The notes under the pieces are model-generated. The model made no database searches. It had not been told where the DNA came from and saw only the letters and a program-made list of their open reading frames with translations. 64,000 nt of DNA from Streptomyces sp. NBC_01241. GTDB taxonomy: Bacteria > Actinomycetota > Actinomycetes > Streptomycetales > Streptomycetaceae. Made by a program: the position numbers and the translations under genes. The stretch spans positions 3,010,501-3,074,500 of the forward strand of contig NZ_CP108494.1 of assembly GCF_041435435.1 (NCBI RefSeq). The letters run 5' to 3'. Shown piece by piece: positions 34,499 through 42,832 of the stretch; within the stretch, counting starts at the first letter, position 1; every line of letters begins with the position of its first letter.

Positions 34499-34548
34499 GC
34501 CCGTCCGGCGATTGAGGACATCTTTCAGCCCGTCCGGCGATTGAGGAC
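34499..34548 (+). repeat. Two direct copies of interspersed repeat CCCGTCCGGCGATTGAGGAC
   Basis: Exact copies at 34499-34519 and 34528-34548 (each with one leading G) lie in the 241-bp gap between two convergent genes. A third, inverted copy is at 7885-7904. Confidence 0.92.
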
Positions 34549-34604
34549 GAACCGGCCACCCGGACGCCCCGGGCAGACCGGCCCCGCCACCACCCCCGCC
34601 GCCG

Positions 34605-35465
34605 CTACGCGTCCTTCAGTTCCTGCCGCTGCCGCCCCAGCCCGACGATCTCCAGCTCCACGACATCCCCGGCCCGCAGGTACGGCTTGGGCTCGGGCCG
34701 CCCCAGGGCGACCCCGGCCGGCGTCCCGGTGTTGATCACATCGCCCGGGTACAGCGTCATGAAGTGGCTGAGATACCGGACCACCTCGCCCACCGGGAAG
34801 ATCTGGTCGGCCGTCGTACCGTCCTGCTTCAGCTCACCGTTGACCCAGAGCTTCATCGGCAGCGCCTGCGGATCGGCGATCTCGTCCGCCGTCACCAGCC
34901 ACGGCCCCAGCGGGTTGAACGTCTCGCAGTTCTTCCCCTTGTCCCAGGTGCCGCCGCGCTCGATCTGGAACTCGCGCTCGGAGACGTCGTGCGCCGTCGC
35001 GTAGCCGGCGACGTGCGCGAGCCCCTCCTCGGCGGACTCCAGGTACCGGGCGGTGCGCCCGATGACGACCGCGAGCTCGACCTCCCAGTCGGTCTTGACG
35101 CTGCCGCGCGGCACCAGCACCGTGTCTTCGGGCCCGATGACGGTGTCCGGCGCCTTGAAGAACAGGATCGGCTCGGCGGGGATCTGCGCGCCCGTCTCGG
35201 CGGCGTGGTCGTGGTAGTTCAGCCCGATGCACACGATCTTGCCGATCCCGGCGAGCGGCGGACCGACCCGCAGCCCGTCGGCGTCGAGCTCGGGCAGTTC
35301 GCCGGGCGCGGCCGCGGCGGCCCGTACCCGGGCGAGCGCGGACTCGTCGGCGAGCAGCGCACCGTCGATGTCGGTGACGATCCCCGACAGGTCACGCAGG
35401 GTTCCGTCCTCGTCCAGCAGCGCCGGTCGTTCCGCGCCGGCCGTACCCACACGAAGCAGCTTCAA
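34605..35465 (-). CDS. Fumarylacetoacetate hydrolase-family protein
   Basis: 286 aa. TTG 35465 is preceded by GGGGAGAAA; the upstream open frame lacks homology. FAH fold: VCIGLNYHDHAAETG, PILFFKAPDTVIGPEDTV, the metal-ligand motif WEVELAVVIG, GYATAHDVSEREFQ and VINTGTPAGVALG. It would hydrolyse or decarboxylate a 2-oxo or acylpyruvate-type acid with Mg2+. Substrate unknown, and it is not visibly in an operon. Confidence 0.88.
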   Translation of the reverse strand: MKLLRVGTAGAERPALLDEDGTLRDLSGIVTDIDGALLADESALARVRAAAAAPGELPELDADGLRVGPPLAGIGKIVCIGLNYHDHAAETGAQIPAEPILFFKAPDTVIGPEDTVLVPRGSVKTDWEVELAVVIGRTARYLESAEEGLAHVAGYATAHDVSEREFQIERGGTWDKGKNCETFNPLGPWLVTADEIADPQALPMKLWVNGELKQDGTTADQIFPVGEVVRYLSHFMTLYPGDVINTGTPAGVALGRPEPKPYLRAGDVVELEIVGLGRQRQELKDA

Positions 35466-35601
35466 CGGTGTTTCTCCCCTTGATCGAGATCGGGCCCGTC
35501 GGATGGGTGGCGGCCATCGCAGGCTTGTCCGATCGTCCAAGACATCCGATCAATTCGCAAGGCCCTGTTCACACACTGGACCGGCGCACTCGCCGCCCCG
35601 G

Positions 35602-36372
35602 TTACACCGCGGTGGCCACGGCGGTGCCCGCGGCCGGCATGTCGCGGTAGAGGACGGCCCGTTCGATCGCGGTCCAGGTCGTGCTCGTGACGACGTACAG
35701 CGCGGCGGCGAGCGGTACGACGGACACGGTGAAGAGGGTGGCGAAGGACATCAGGGGCATGAGCTTCGTCATCGCGCCCATACCCGGGACCGGCTGCCCG
35801 TCGGGGCCGGTGGTCGGGGTGACGGGGTTGGCGGTCATCTGCCGCTTCGTACGCCGGAAGTTGAAGGTCGCCACGACGGCGACGATCGCGAACAGGCCGA
35901 GGTAGACCATGCCCTGCGCCCCGAACAGCCCGCCGTGCGCGAGCGCGTCGTGCCAGCGCTCGCCGAGCGGGGCGTCGAAGAGCTGGTGACCGAGGAGCGC
36001 GTTGGGGTCGCCGCCGATCTTCTGGCTGGAGAAGAGGTGGTAGAGGAGGAAGAAGGCGGGCATCTGCAGCAGGCTGGGCAGGCAGCCGGACAACGGTGAG
36101 ACCTTCTCCTCCTTGTGCAGCTCCATGAGCGCCTTCTGCATGCGCTCGGGGTTCTTGCCGTGCTTCTTGCGCAGCTCGGCGATCTGCGGCTGGAGCCGGG
36201 TGCGGGCCTTCTGCCCGCGCGCCGCGGCCCGCGACAGGGGGTGCACGGCGAGCCGCACGAGCGCCGTGAACAGGACGATGGCGGCGGCCGTGGACGCGGT
36301 CTGGAAGAGCGGGTGCAGCACATCGGCCAGCGCGCCGACCAGGCCGGCGAATGCGGACATGAAGACGGACAT
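35602..36372 (-). CDS. YidC/Oxa1-family membrane protein insertase
   Basis: 256 aa from ATG 36372 with GGAGGG upstream. Five hydrophobic segments. The conserved hydrophilic-groove arginine sits in VLFTALVRLAVHPLSRAAARGQKAR. A coiled loop (LQPQIAELRKKHGKNPERMQKALMELHKEE), then SPLSGCLPSLLQMPAFFLLYHLF. Shorter and without the positively charged tail of the essential YidC near dnaA, so likely a second, accessory insertase. The DUF6412 gene upstream is its usual partner in Streptomyces. Confidence 0.88.
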   Translation of the reverse strand: MSVFMSAFAGLVGALADVLHPLFQTASTAAAIVLFTALVRLAVHPLSRAAARGQKARTRLQPQIAELRKKHGKNPERMQKALMELHKEEKVSPLSGCLPSLLQMPAFFLLYHLFSSQKIGGDPNALLGHQLFDAPLGERWHDALAHGGLFGAQGMVYLGLFAIVAVVATFNFRRTKRQMTANPVTPTTGPDGQPVPGMGAMTKLMPLMSFATLFTVSVVPLAAALYVVTSTTWTAIERAVLYRDMPAAGTAVATAV

Positions 36373-36442
36373 GGGTGAGCCCTCCGGGGGTCTCGTCGTG
36401 CCGGGAAGTGAGGACGAACTCGGCATGACGAACCGCGAGGGG

Positions 36443-36564
36443 GTGCCTACGGGCAGAGGTGCCCACGGGCAGAGTGCCTACGGGCAGAGGTGCCCACGGG
36501 CAGAGTGCCTACGGGCAGAGGTGCCTACGGGCAGGGGCGCCCACAGGCAGAGGCGTCTACGGGT
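36443..36564. repeat. 15-16-bp tandem repeat, about eight copies
   Basis: Units of GTGCCYACGGGCAGAG run from 36443 to about 36564, between the DUF6412 gene and the insertase start. The array lies in the insertase upstream region, ending about 70 bp before its start codon. Confidence 0.9.
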
Positions 36565-36596
36565 ACTGAGGTGGACCCGGGGACTGCTGAGAACCC

Positions 36597-36929
36597 CTAC
36601 GCGGCCGTCGGAAGGGCGCGGCCGGGAGCTCGGGGGCGTCTGCGGCCCTTGGCGTCCGGGTCTCGCTGGGGCAGGAACGCGGTGCGTTTCTCCCGGTCGC
36701 GCATGGCCGTACGGACCCGGGTGCGGGGTACGGGGACGGCGCAGCGGGCGCTGACGACCGAGGCGGCGACGAGCGCCGAGCCGGCGGCCGCGGTGGCGGC
36801 GAGCGCGACGGCGGCGGAAAGGCTGCCGCCTTCGGCGAGGAGGACCTCGGTCACGAGGAAGAACAGCAGTCCGGCGGGGCGGAGCAACCGGGCGAGGCCA
36901 TCGCGCAGACGCGTCGTGTCACCGCTCAT
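36597..36929 (-). CDS. DUF6412-type small membrane protein
   Basis: 110 aa. One or two hydrophobic helices (PAGLLFFLVTEVLLAEGG, then LSAAVALAATAAAGSALVAASVV), a VPRTRVRTAMRDREKRTAFLPQRDPDAKGRRRPR tail region with the conserved RDREKRTAFLPQRDPDA block. Regularly adjacent to YidC-like genes in Streptomyces; function unknown. Confidence 0.8.
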   Translation of the reverse strand: MSGDTTRLRDGLARLLRPAGLLFFLVTEVLLAEGGSLSAAVALAATAAAGSALVAASVVSARCAVPVPRTRVRTAMRDREKRTAFLPQRDPDAKGRRRPRAPGRALPTAA

Positions 36930-37069
36930 CGGCCCCTCCCCTCTCCCTGCGTTCGCGCGTTCGACTCTTCAGCCGTTATACACGATGGGTCCGACACGGC
37001 CATCGGCCTTGAGGAGCGTTCGGTCTCCGGCGGTCACGTCGGTCGCCCGACGGCGACCGACGGCAACGG

Positions 37070-38626
37070 TCAGCGTCCTGCCCCCGTGAGAGCGCCGCTG
37101 AGCCGCGTGTCCTCCCCGTCCGCCCCCGCGTCCTTGACCGGAGGACCGATCTCGTCCCGTGCGAGCACCTCGCTGTCCGGCCGTTCGTCATGCTCGCGCG
37201 GCCCCGCGTACGTCACGGCGAGCGCGACGACGAGGTTCGCGCCGAGCGCCACGATGCCCGCGTTCACGCCCCACACCGGATCGTTCTCCGTGAACACGAA
37301 CCCGCACACCACGCCCACGCCGACGACCAGCCCGCTCATCGCACCGAGCAACGTCAGCCGCCGCCATATCAGCCCCAGCAGCACCATGGGGAGCAGCTGC
37401 GCCATCCCCTCGTACGAGATGAGCGAGAGCCGTACGAGAGTGTTCGGTGCGGTGTACGTGAGCACCAGAGCGATCACGCCCGCGGCCACCACGACGGTCT
37501 GCGCGACGCCCTTCTGCCGCCGCTCCCACCGCGGTACGAGCGACAGCACACTGCGCCCCCACATCGTGCCGATGACCAGCATGAAGACGGCCATCGGCAC
37601 GATCGACGAGAGCGCCGCCGCCACGCCGATGACGCCGACCGCCCACGCGGGCAGCGAGTCCACGACGAGCTTGAAGAGCGCCAGGTTGGACTCGGCGCCG
37701 ACGAGCCCGGGCACGACGAAGAGCGCCGCCATGCCGAGCAGCATCGGCACGAAGAGCAGCACGTTGTAGGCGGGCAGCCACATCGCGTTGCGGCGCAGTA
37801 CGTCGGCGTTCTTCGCGCCGAGGTAGCCGGCGACGGTCGTCGGGAAGATCACCACGGTGAGGGAGTTGAGGAACGAGGTGGTGATGAACCACGCCTGCCC
37901 GAGCCCGCTGTTTCCGTGCCCGGGGAAGGTAAGCCAGTCGCTCTTCTCGGTGACGAGCCGGTCGAGGAAGGGCCCGTACCCGTCGAAGTAGTGCAGCGGT
38001 ACGTAGAAGGCGAGGAACCCGAGTGTGGCGATGACGAGGACGTCCTTGAGTACGGACACCCACGCGCTGCCGCGCAGCCCGCTCACCACGACGAAACCGG
38101 TGGTGACGGCGAACGCTATGAAGTAGGCCCAGTTCAGGCTGATGGCACCGTAGGAGATCGTCGAGACGACCACGCCCATGCCGGTGATCTGGAGCTGGAT
38201 GTACGGCAGCAGGAAGACGGTCGCGAGGACGGCGACCAGCGCACCGAGCCAGGGCCGGCCGAAGCGGTGCGCCACCATGTCGGTGATCCCCACGAGCCCG
38301 TGCTTGCGTGCGTACGCCCAGAGCGTCGGCCCGACGACGTAACCGAGGGCGTACCCGCAGGACATGTACGCCACCACGTACAGCACCGGCGCCCCGTAGT
38401 TGTAGCCCCATCCCGCCGCGCCCAGGTAGCTGAAGCTGGTGTAGCCCTCGCCGGCCATCAGCACCCAGATGAACACGGTCCCGAGACTGCGCCCGCCCAC
38501 GGACCACTCGGCGAGCCCGCCGCCCGCTCCGTTCCCCTTTCGCCGCCCGCGCATCGCGAGCAGCCCGAGGGCGACGGTGGCGACCATGAAGATCCCGAAG
38601 ACGGAGGTCGCGATCGCGGCGTTCAC
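37070..38626 (-). CDS. Sodium:solute symporter (SSS family)
   Basis: 518 aa from GTG 38626, overlapping the DUF3311 stop by GTGA. About 13 hydrophobic helices. Family marks: EWSVGGRSLGTVFIWVLMAGEGYTSFSYLG at the N-terminus and GAAGWGYNYGAPVLYVVAYMSCGYALGYV. Imports a solute (organic acid, amino acid or similar) with Na+. The DUF3311 partner arrangement is common for this subgroup. The C-terminal 30 residues are acidic and cytosolic. Confidence 0.9.
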   Translation of the reverse strand: MNAAIATSVFGIFMVATVALGLLAMRGRRKGNGAGGGLAEWSVGGRSLGTVFIWVLMAGEGYTSFSYLGAAGWGYNYGAPVLYVVAYMSCGYALGYVVGPTLWAYARKHGLVGITDMVAHRFGRPWLGALVAVLATVFLLPYIQLQITGMGVVVSTISYGAISLNWAYFIAFAVTTGFVVVSGLRGSAWVSVLKDVLVIATLGFLAFYVPLHYFDGYGPFLDRLVTEKSDWLTFPGHGNSGLGQAWFITTSFLNSLTVVIFPTTVAGYLGAKNADVLRRNAMWLPAYNVLLFVPMLLGMAALFVVPGLVGAESNLALFKLVVDSLPAWAVGVIGVAAALSSIVPMAVFMLVIGTMWGRSVLSLVPRWERRQKGVAQTVVVAAGVIALVLTYTAPNTLVRLSLISYEGMAQLLPMVLLGLIWRRLTLLGAMSGLVVGVGVVCGFVFTENDPVWGVNAGIVALGANLVVALAVTYAGPREHDERPDSEVLARDEIGPPVKDAGADGEDTRLSGALTGAGR

Positions 38627-38853
38627 CGGCGGTCCCCCCGCCGGGTCAGCCATACGGCGACGGGTGTCAGCAGGGTCGCCCCGAGCAGCCATACGAAGAG
38701 GAACGGCAGTCCGAGAACGACGGGATGGACCCGGTTCACGAACGGCAGCACTCCCAGGTACAGCACATAGGGGACCAGCAACCACAACAACTGCGGACGT
38801 CGTCTGAGCACGTCAGGGAACCTTAGTGCGACCCGGCTACCGCGCCCGGACAT
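38623..38853 (-). CDS. DUF3311 small membrane protein, symporter partner
   Basis: 76 aa, two hydrophobic helices (LLWLLVPYVLYLGVLPFVNRV and LGLPFLFVWLLGATLLTPVAVW). Immediately upstream of, and coupled to, an SSS symporter, the usual setting for DUF3311. Probably a small subunit or assembly factor of the transporter. Its start overlaps the end of the sortase gene, so all three may be co-transcribed. Confidence 0.85.
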   Translation of the reverse strand: MSGRGSRVALRFPDVLRRRPQLLWLLVPYVLYLGVLPFVNRVHPVVLGLPFLFVWLLGATLLTPVAVWLTRRGDRR

Positions 38854-39640
38854 CCGTCAGCCTCCCCCAGACAACAAGCCGGTACCGGGAGGTGAATTCG
38901 GGCGTGCACGTAGTGAGCGTCACATAGGAACCGGGCGTTCCGTACCCCGCGTACGGCTTCACGTTGCTGCGCGGGACGGCCGCGATGACACCGCTGTCGC
39001 GGGCGCTGGTCTGCCCGAGCGTCCGGTCGACGGTGTACGTGTAGACGGCGTCCCGGGTCTCGATGTCGATCCGGTCGCCGCGCCGCAGCCGGTTGATGTA
39101 CCGGAAGGGCTCGCCGTGGGTGTTGCGGTGCCCGGCGAGCGCGAAGTTGCCCGGCCGGCCGGGCTGCGCGGTGCGCGGGTAATGCCCGACGTACCCCTTG
39201 TCGAGGACGCCGCGCTTGCTGATGCCCTGGGCGACGGGGGCGGTGAGCCCGAGCCGTGGGATACGGATGACGGCGTACGCCTGATCCCAGCGCGGCGCGG
39301 CGGATGGCGGCGCGGTATGGCCCGCGGACGAACGGCCGCCCGGGGCCCCGCTGTCCGCGGCACGCCCGCTCCCGGCCCGGCCTCCGCCTCTGCCCCCGCT
39401 TCCCCCGTCCTTGAGTCCTTGTGGCTCGCTCCACTCCCTCTCCAGGGCCTGAACCCGGTGTTCGGCGTCGGCGCGGGCCTGCCGGTTGGTCCACCACAGC
39501 TGATGAACAACGAGCAACAACAGGACGACCCCGAGGGTCACCACCACCTCTGCGCCCGTCCAGAGCCCGCGCGCGGCCATCCGCCGCCCCCGCGAGTTCC
39601 GCTGCACCACGACCGGTATCCGCTCCCGCACGGCCCGCAC
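38837..39640 (-). CDS. Class E sortase
   Basis: 267 aa if GTG 39640 is used; ATG 39580 is a shorter option. The much longer open frame reaching 40774 is antisense to the SEC-C gene. An Arg-rich N-terminus, a helix (EVVVTLGVVLLLLVVHQLWW), a Gly/Arg linker, then the catalytic domain with AGHRNTHGEPF (His), LTTCTPEFTSRYR (Cys and Arg). The TLTTCTP and SRYR signatures mark class E, which in Streptomyces cleaves LAxTG signals such as those at 29695 and 57101. Confidence 0.88.
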   Translation of the reverse strand: MRAVRERIPVVVQRNSRGRRMAARGLWTGAEVVVTLGVVLLLLVVHQLWWTNRQARADAEHRVQALEREWSEPQGLKDGGSGGRGGGRAGSGRAADSGAPGGRSSAGHTAPPSAAPRWDQAYAVIRIPRLGLTAPVAQGISKRGVLDKGYVGHYPRTAQPGRPGNFALAGHRNTHGEPFRYINRLRRGDRIDIETRDAVYTYTVDRTLGQTSARDSGVIAAVPRSNVKPYAGYGTPGSYVTLTTCTPEFTSRYRLVVWGRLTDVRAR

Positions 39641-39718
39641 GATAAGGCCATGTCCCGTAACTCTCCAGGGCCGGAACAAGCCTCCGTCCGGATGCCGTAC
39701 AGCAGTACGGTGTGGTTC

Positions 39719-40720
39719 ATGCGCCCCGACACGCCTGCCGATCACACCACCGAAGCCGAGCGCCTGCTGCGCACCGCGGCGCAGTACCCCGAGGACCGTG
39801 AGCCGCTGTTCCTCCAGGCCGCTGCCCATCTGGAGCTCGCCGGTGACCGCGCCCGCGCCACCACCCTCTACGACGAGCTGCTCGGCTCCCCCGGCCTCGA
39901 CCACCCGCACCTGGTCAAGGCCCTGAACGCGGCCAACCTGTGGGAGTACGGCCACGAGGCCGAGGCCCGCGCGATCCTCGACGGCATCCGCGCCGCGGGC
40001 CCGCTCGACCCGGCGCCCTGGGAGATCGCGGCCGAAACCCTCGAATCGCATGACGAGCTGGATGCGGCGCACGACTGCTTCACGGCCGCGCTGACGCTCC
40101 TCCTGACGCCGGGCGAGGAGGTTCCGTACGCCGTGCAGTCGCTGCTGATCGGCCGGCACCGGGTGCGCAGGCTGATGGGCGCCGACCACGACGCCTGGGA
40201 CGAGCTGGCCGACACCGTGCACACGGCCGCCGTCCCGCTGGACGAGCTGCACGACCCGAAACGCCTGTGGGCGCTGGGCTCCTCGGACCCGGGCGAGCTC
40301 CGGGCCGAGATCACCCGCCTCCGCGCCGAGCTGGGCACGTACCGCACCGCGCTGTCCCGCCCGTTCCCGGTGGCGGTGCTGCACTGGCCGGCCGCCGAGT
40401 TCGACGAACTCCTCACCGCGTACCCGAACCTGCGCAGCGAGTACCCCTCCCGCCCCGACCACCTGGCCCGCCTGGAGGCCGCCCTCCGCGACCTCCACCA
40501 GGCCGGCACCCCGAACCTCGGCCTCGTGACCGGCACGGTCCCGTCGTACGAGGCCTTCGCCGCCTCGGAGGCCACGTCCCCCGCCGACCCGGACCTCCTC
40601 CCCCAGTACGCCACCACCCTCGCCGCCCGCGGCCGCGCCGTCCCCTGGCCCCCGGCCCGGACCGCCGCCTGCTGGTGCGGCTCGGGCCGGACGTACCAGG
40701 AGTGCCACGCCGCGGCGTGA
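39719..40720 (+). CDS. TPR-like protein with C-terminal SEC-C zinc motif
   Basis: 333 aa from ATG 39719; earlier in-frame starts (39692, 39650) are possible. Helical repeats of TPR type fill the first part (EAERLLRTAAQYPEDREPLFLQAA, LELAGDRARATTLYDELL). The last 15 residues form CWCGSGRTYQECH, the SEC-C zinc ligand pattern also found at the SecA C-terminus. Likely an adaptor protein; client unknown. Divergent from the class E sortase. Confidence 0.85.
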   Translation: MRPDTPADHTTEAERLLRTAAQYPEDREPLFLQAAAHLELAGDRARATTLYDELLGSPGLDHPHLVKALNAANLWEYGHEAEARAILDGIRAAGPLDPAPWEIAAETLESHDELDAAHDCFTAALTLLLTPGEEVPYAVQSLLIGRHRVRRLMGADHDAWDELADTVHTAAVPLDELHDPKRLWALGSSDPGELRAEITRLRAELGTYRTALSRPFPVAVLHWPAAEFDELLTAYPNLRSEYPSRPDHLARLEAALRDLHQAGTPNLGLVTGTVPSYEAFAASEATSPADPDLLPQYATTLAARGRAVPWPPARTAACWCGSGRTYQECHAAA

Positions 40721-40894
40721 CGGCCCCGGCCGATCGGGGGCCCGGCCACAACAAGGCCCCCGACCCGGTGCCACGTCGTCGTTCTGCCGTCGGGCCGCCC
40801 GGCGGCGACGCGCCCCCGTTGCCTCCTGCCGGCGTAGCCCCGGGTCCCGCCCCGCACCGGCAGCGGCCGGGGCGGGGCGGGGCCATGCCGTAGG

Positions 40895-41707
40895 TCAGAA
40901 CTTCCAGGCGGGGTCGTTCGCGATCTTCAGCAGTGCGGTGGTGTCCAGCTGCGGCTGTGACCGCGCGTTGCGCGCCCCCTTCGCGTCCGGCCGGCCGGTC
41001 CACTGCTGAAGGGTCACCGTTCGGCCGTCCTTGCGCAGCACCCGGACGTACCAGGACGGCTGTCCGTCCCGGGGCAACCGCAGCGTCACGGCCTCCGCCC
41101 GTGCGCCGTCGGCGAGTTCGACCACCTGGCAGTCGCTCGCCGGGGCGGTGTCGCGCGGAGCCGGGGCTCCCGGCCGGGGGGTGAACTTCGGCATCGTGAT
41201 GCTCGCGCAGAGCGGCACCTTCGGGCCCTTGGCCGTGTATTCCGCTCCGCCGACGAACTCCACCGGGCCGGTGCCGCTGTCCCACTGCACGCGGTAGGTC
41301 CGGCCGGGGAAGTCTCCCTCCCGGATGGTCGTCTTCCCCGGCGGGAGCAGCCCGACCAGGGTGTCGCCGAGCTGCTTGCTGCTCCACCGGGTCGTGTGCT
41401 CGGTTCCCGGCCCGAAGGCGTCGGGCCGCAGGGTCTGCGGTGCCGCGCTGTCGGCCGCGGCGGGCACCAGCGGGCCGACGAGCGGGTCGGCCGCGGCCAA
41501 CGAGGTCGCGCCCGGGTCGGCGCCGGGCGTGACCAGTGCCAGGGTGGCCACCGCCGCCCCCGCGGTCAGGCCCACTCCGGCAAGTGCTCCGCGGCGGCGG
41601 ACACGGCTGCGTCGTCCGGCCGCGACGGCCGTGTCCACGCTGGTCCGCAGAGGCGGCTCGTCATGGAGCCCGGCCTCCAGAAGGGTCTTTACATCGTGGT
41701 TGTTCAT
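40895..41707 (-). CDS. Membrane-anchored partner of SigE-family sigma factor (putative anti-sigma)
   Basis: 270 aa. A short cytosolic N-terminus (MNNHDVKTLLEAGLHDEPP, then AAGRRSRVRRR) precedes a helix (GALAGVGLTAGAAVATLALV) and a 200-residue extracytoplasmic domain with two Cys. The gene overlaps the sigma gene by ATGA, the classic position for a sigma-regulating membrane protein, although no zinc anti-sigma motif is present. The role is inferred from context. Confidence 0.72.
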   Translation of the reverse strand: MNNHDVKTLLEAGLHDEPPLRTSVDTAVAAGRRSRVRRRGALAGVGLTAGAAVATLALVTPGADPGATSLAAADPLVGPLVPAAADSAAPQTLRPDAFGPGTEHTTRWSSKQLGDTLVGLLPPGKTTIREGDFPGRTYRVQWDSGTGPVEFVGGAEYTAKGPKVPLCASITMPKFTPRPGAPAPRDTAPASDCQVVELADGARAEAVTLRLPRDGQPSWYVRVLRKDGRTVTLQQWTGRPDAKGARNARSQPQLDTTALLKIANDPAWKF

Positions 41708-42255
41708 CGCAGTACGACCTTCTCTCGAGTGGAATCGGCTGGAGGAGCGAACGCTCCGAACGAGTCGGAGTCCGCGTCGTCCCCCAGGAGGGAGCGCAGG
41801 CGGGCCAGTGCCCGCGCGGTGTGGCTCTTCACCGTGCCGATGGAGCAGCCCATGGCCGCGGCGGTCGCGGCGATGTCCAGATCGGCCCAGTAGCGCAGCA
41901 CCACCACTGCCCGCTGCCGCGGCGGCAGGACGGCCAGCGCGGCGCGCACCTGGAGTCCCAGTGCCGGATCCGCACAGGGCTCGGCGCGGTCGGGCAGTAC
42001 GCAGGAGGGCTGTTCGCGACGCCAGCGCCGCCGCATGTGGTCGACGCAGGCCCGGGTCAGTACGCGGTGGGCGTACGCCTCCATGTTCCGTATCTGACGC
42101 CGCCGCCCCCACACGGAGTACAGCTTCGCCAGTGCCGTCTGCGTGATGTCCTCGGCGTGGTGCCAGTCACCGCACATCAGGTAAGCGGCGCGGCGCAGGT
42201 GCACCAGCCGCTCCTGGGCGAAGCCGCGGAATTCCTCCACGTCACCGGTACGCAA
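41704..42255 (-). CDS. SigE-family ECF RNA polymerase sigma factor
   Basis: 183 aa from TTG 42255, which has AAAGGAGG six bases upstream. Region 2: LVHLRRAAYLMCGDWHHAEDITQTALAKLYSVWG. Region 4: LAVLPPRQRAVVVLRYWADLDIAATAAAMGCSIGTVKSHTARALARLR. The extended frame to 42486 has no homology. It directs transcription of an unknown regulon, probably held by the membrane protein encoded downstream. Confidence 0.9.
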   Translation of the reverse strand: MRTGDVEEFRGFAQERLVHLRRAAYLMCGDWHHAEDITQTALAKLYSVWGRRRQIRNMEAYAHRVLTRACVDHMRRRWRREQPSCVLPDRAEPCADPALGLQVRAALAVLPPRQRAVVVLRYWADLDIAATAAAMGCSIGTVKSHTARALARLRSLLGDDADSDSFGAFAPPADSTREKVVLR

Positions 42256-42533
42256 TGCGTGCCTCCTTTCGTCTCTGCCCCCTTCGACGGAGCGGACCGG
42301 GCACGGGGATGTCACGGGCCGTGAGATCTCTCCGAATAATTTTTTCTGACGCCCCGTGACCTCCCTGCACCCCGTCCGCTCCCTCGTTCCTGTCGAGACA
42401 TGGGAGTAAGCGGCGCCCGCGTCCGGAGCGTCCGCCCCTGCGATGCGGGCGGGCGCTCCCGCGGGGCCGCGCGATCGAGAGGACACGTACGCGAGGCATA
42501 CGTACGGCAGGCCCGCCGACGGCCGTCGTGCAA

Positions 42534-42761
42534 CTACGCGCAGGGGCCCGGTACGGCAGGCAGCACGTCCAGCTGAAAGGTCGGCTCGGTGCTCAGGTCC
42601 GCAATGCTCCCATCCAGACCGGAGCGGGGAGAGCCGGGCGAGGACGCTTCGGTGGCATCGGGAACGACCGCCTCGGCTGCATCCTCGACGCCGATGGAAG
42701 TTACGTTGAGTTGATCAGGACACCCTCCTGAAGACCCTCCATCCAACACGGGCAGGCGCAT
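42534..42761 (-). CDS. Candidate small acidic peptide gene with FxLD-like end (weak)
   Basis: A minus-strand frame of up to 75 codons with G/C-rich third positions. The peptide is acidic (SIGVEDAAEAVVPDATEASS) and ends STEPTFQLDVLPAVPGPCA. The FQLDV string resembles the FxLD leader motif of a lanthipeptide family, but the Cys/Ser-rich core normally following it is missing and no modifying enzyme is nearby, so it may be decayed or chance. The rest of the 577-bp gap (42256-42832) shows no convincing gene; G+C falls towards its right end. Confidence 0.25.
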   Translation of the reverse strand: MRLPVLDGGSSGGCPDQLNVTSIGVEDAAEAVVPDATEASSPGSPRSGLDGSIADLSTEPTFQLDVLPAVPGPCA

Positions 42762-42832
42762 GCGAGAGCGGCTTCGTCAGTCCTGCTTGATAGAACTGCA
42801 TACATAGCTGACGAGATGAGGGGGACTCGGCG

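Noticed and set aside
36443..36564. Possible CRISPR array
   Set aside because: Repeat units are contiguous 15-16-mers without unique spacers, and no cas genes are present; the same applies to the arrays at 18701, 23728 and 28781.
38837..40774. A 645-aa frame ending in the class E sortase
   Set aside because: Only the last 250 residues have homology; the rest is antisense to the SEC-C gene at 39719-40720.
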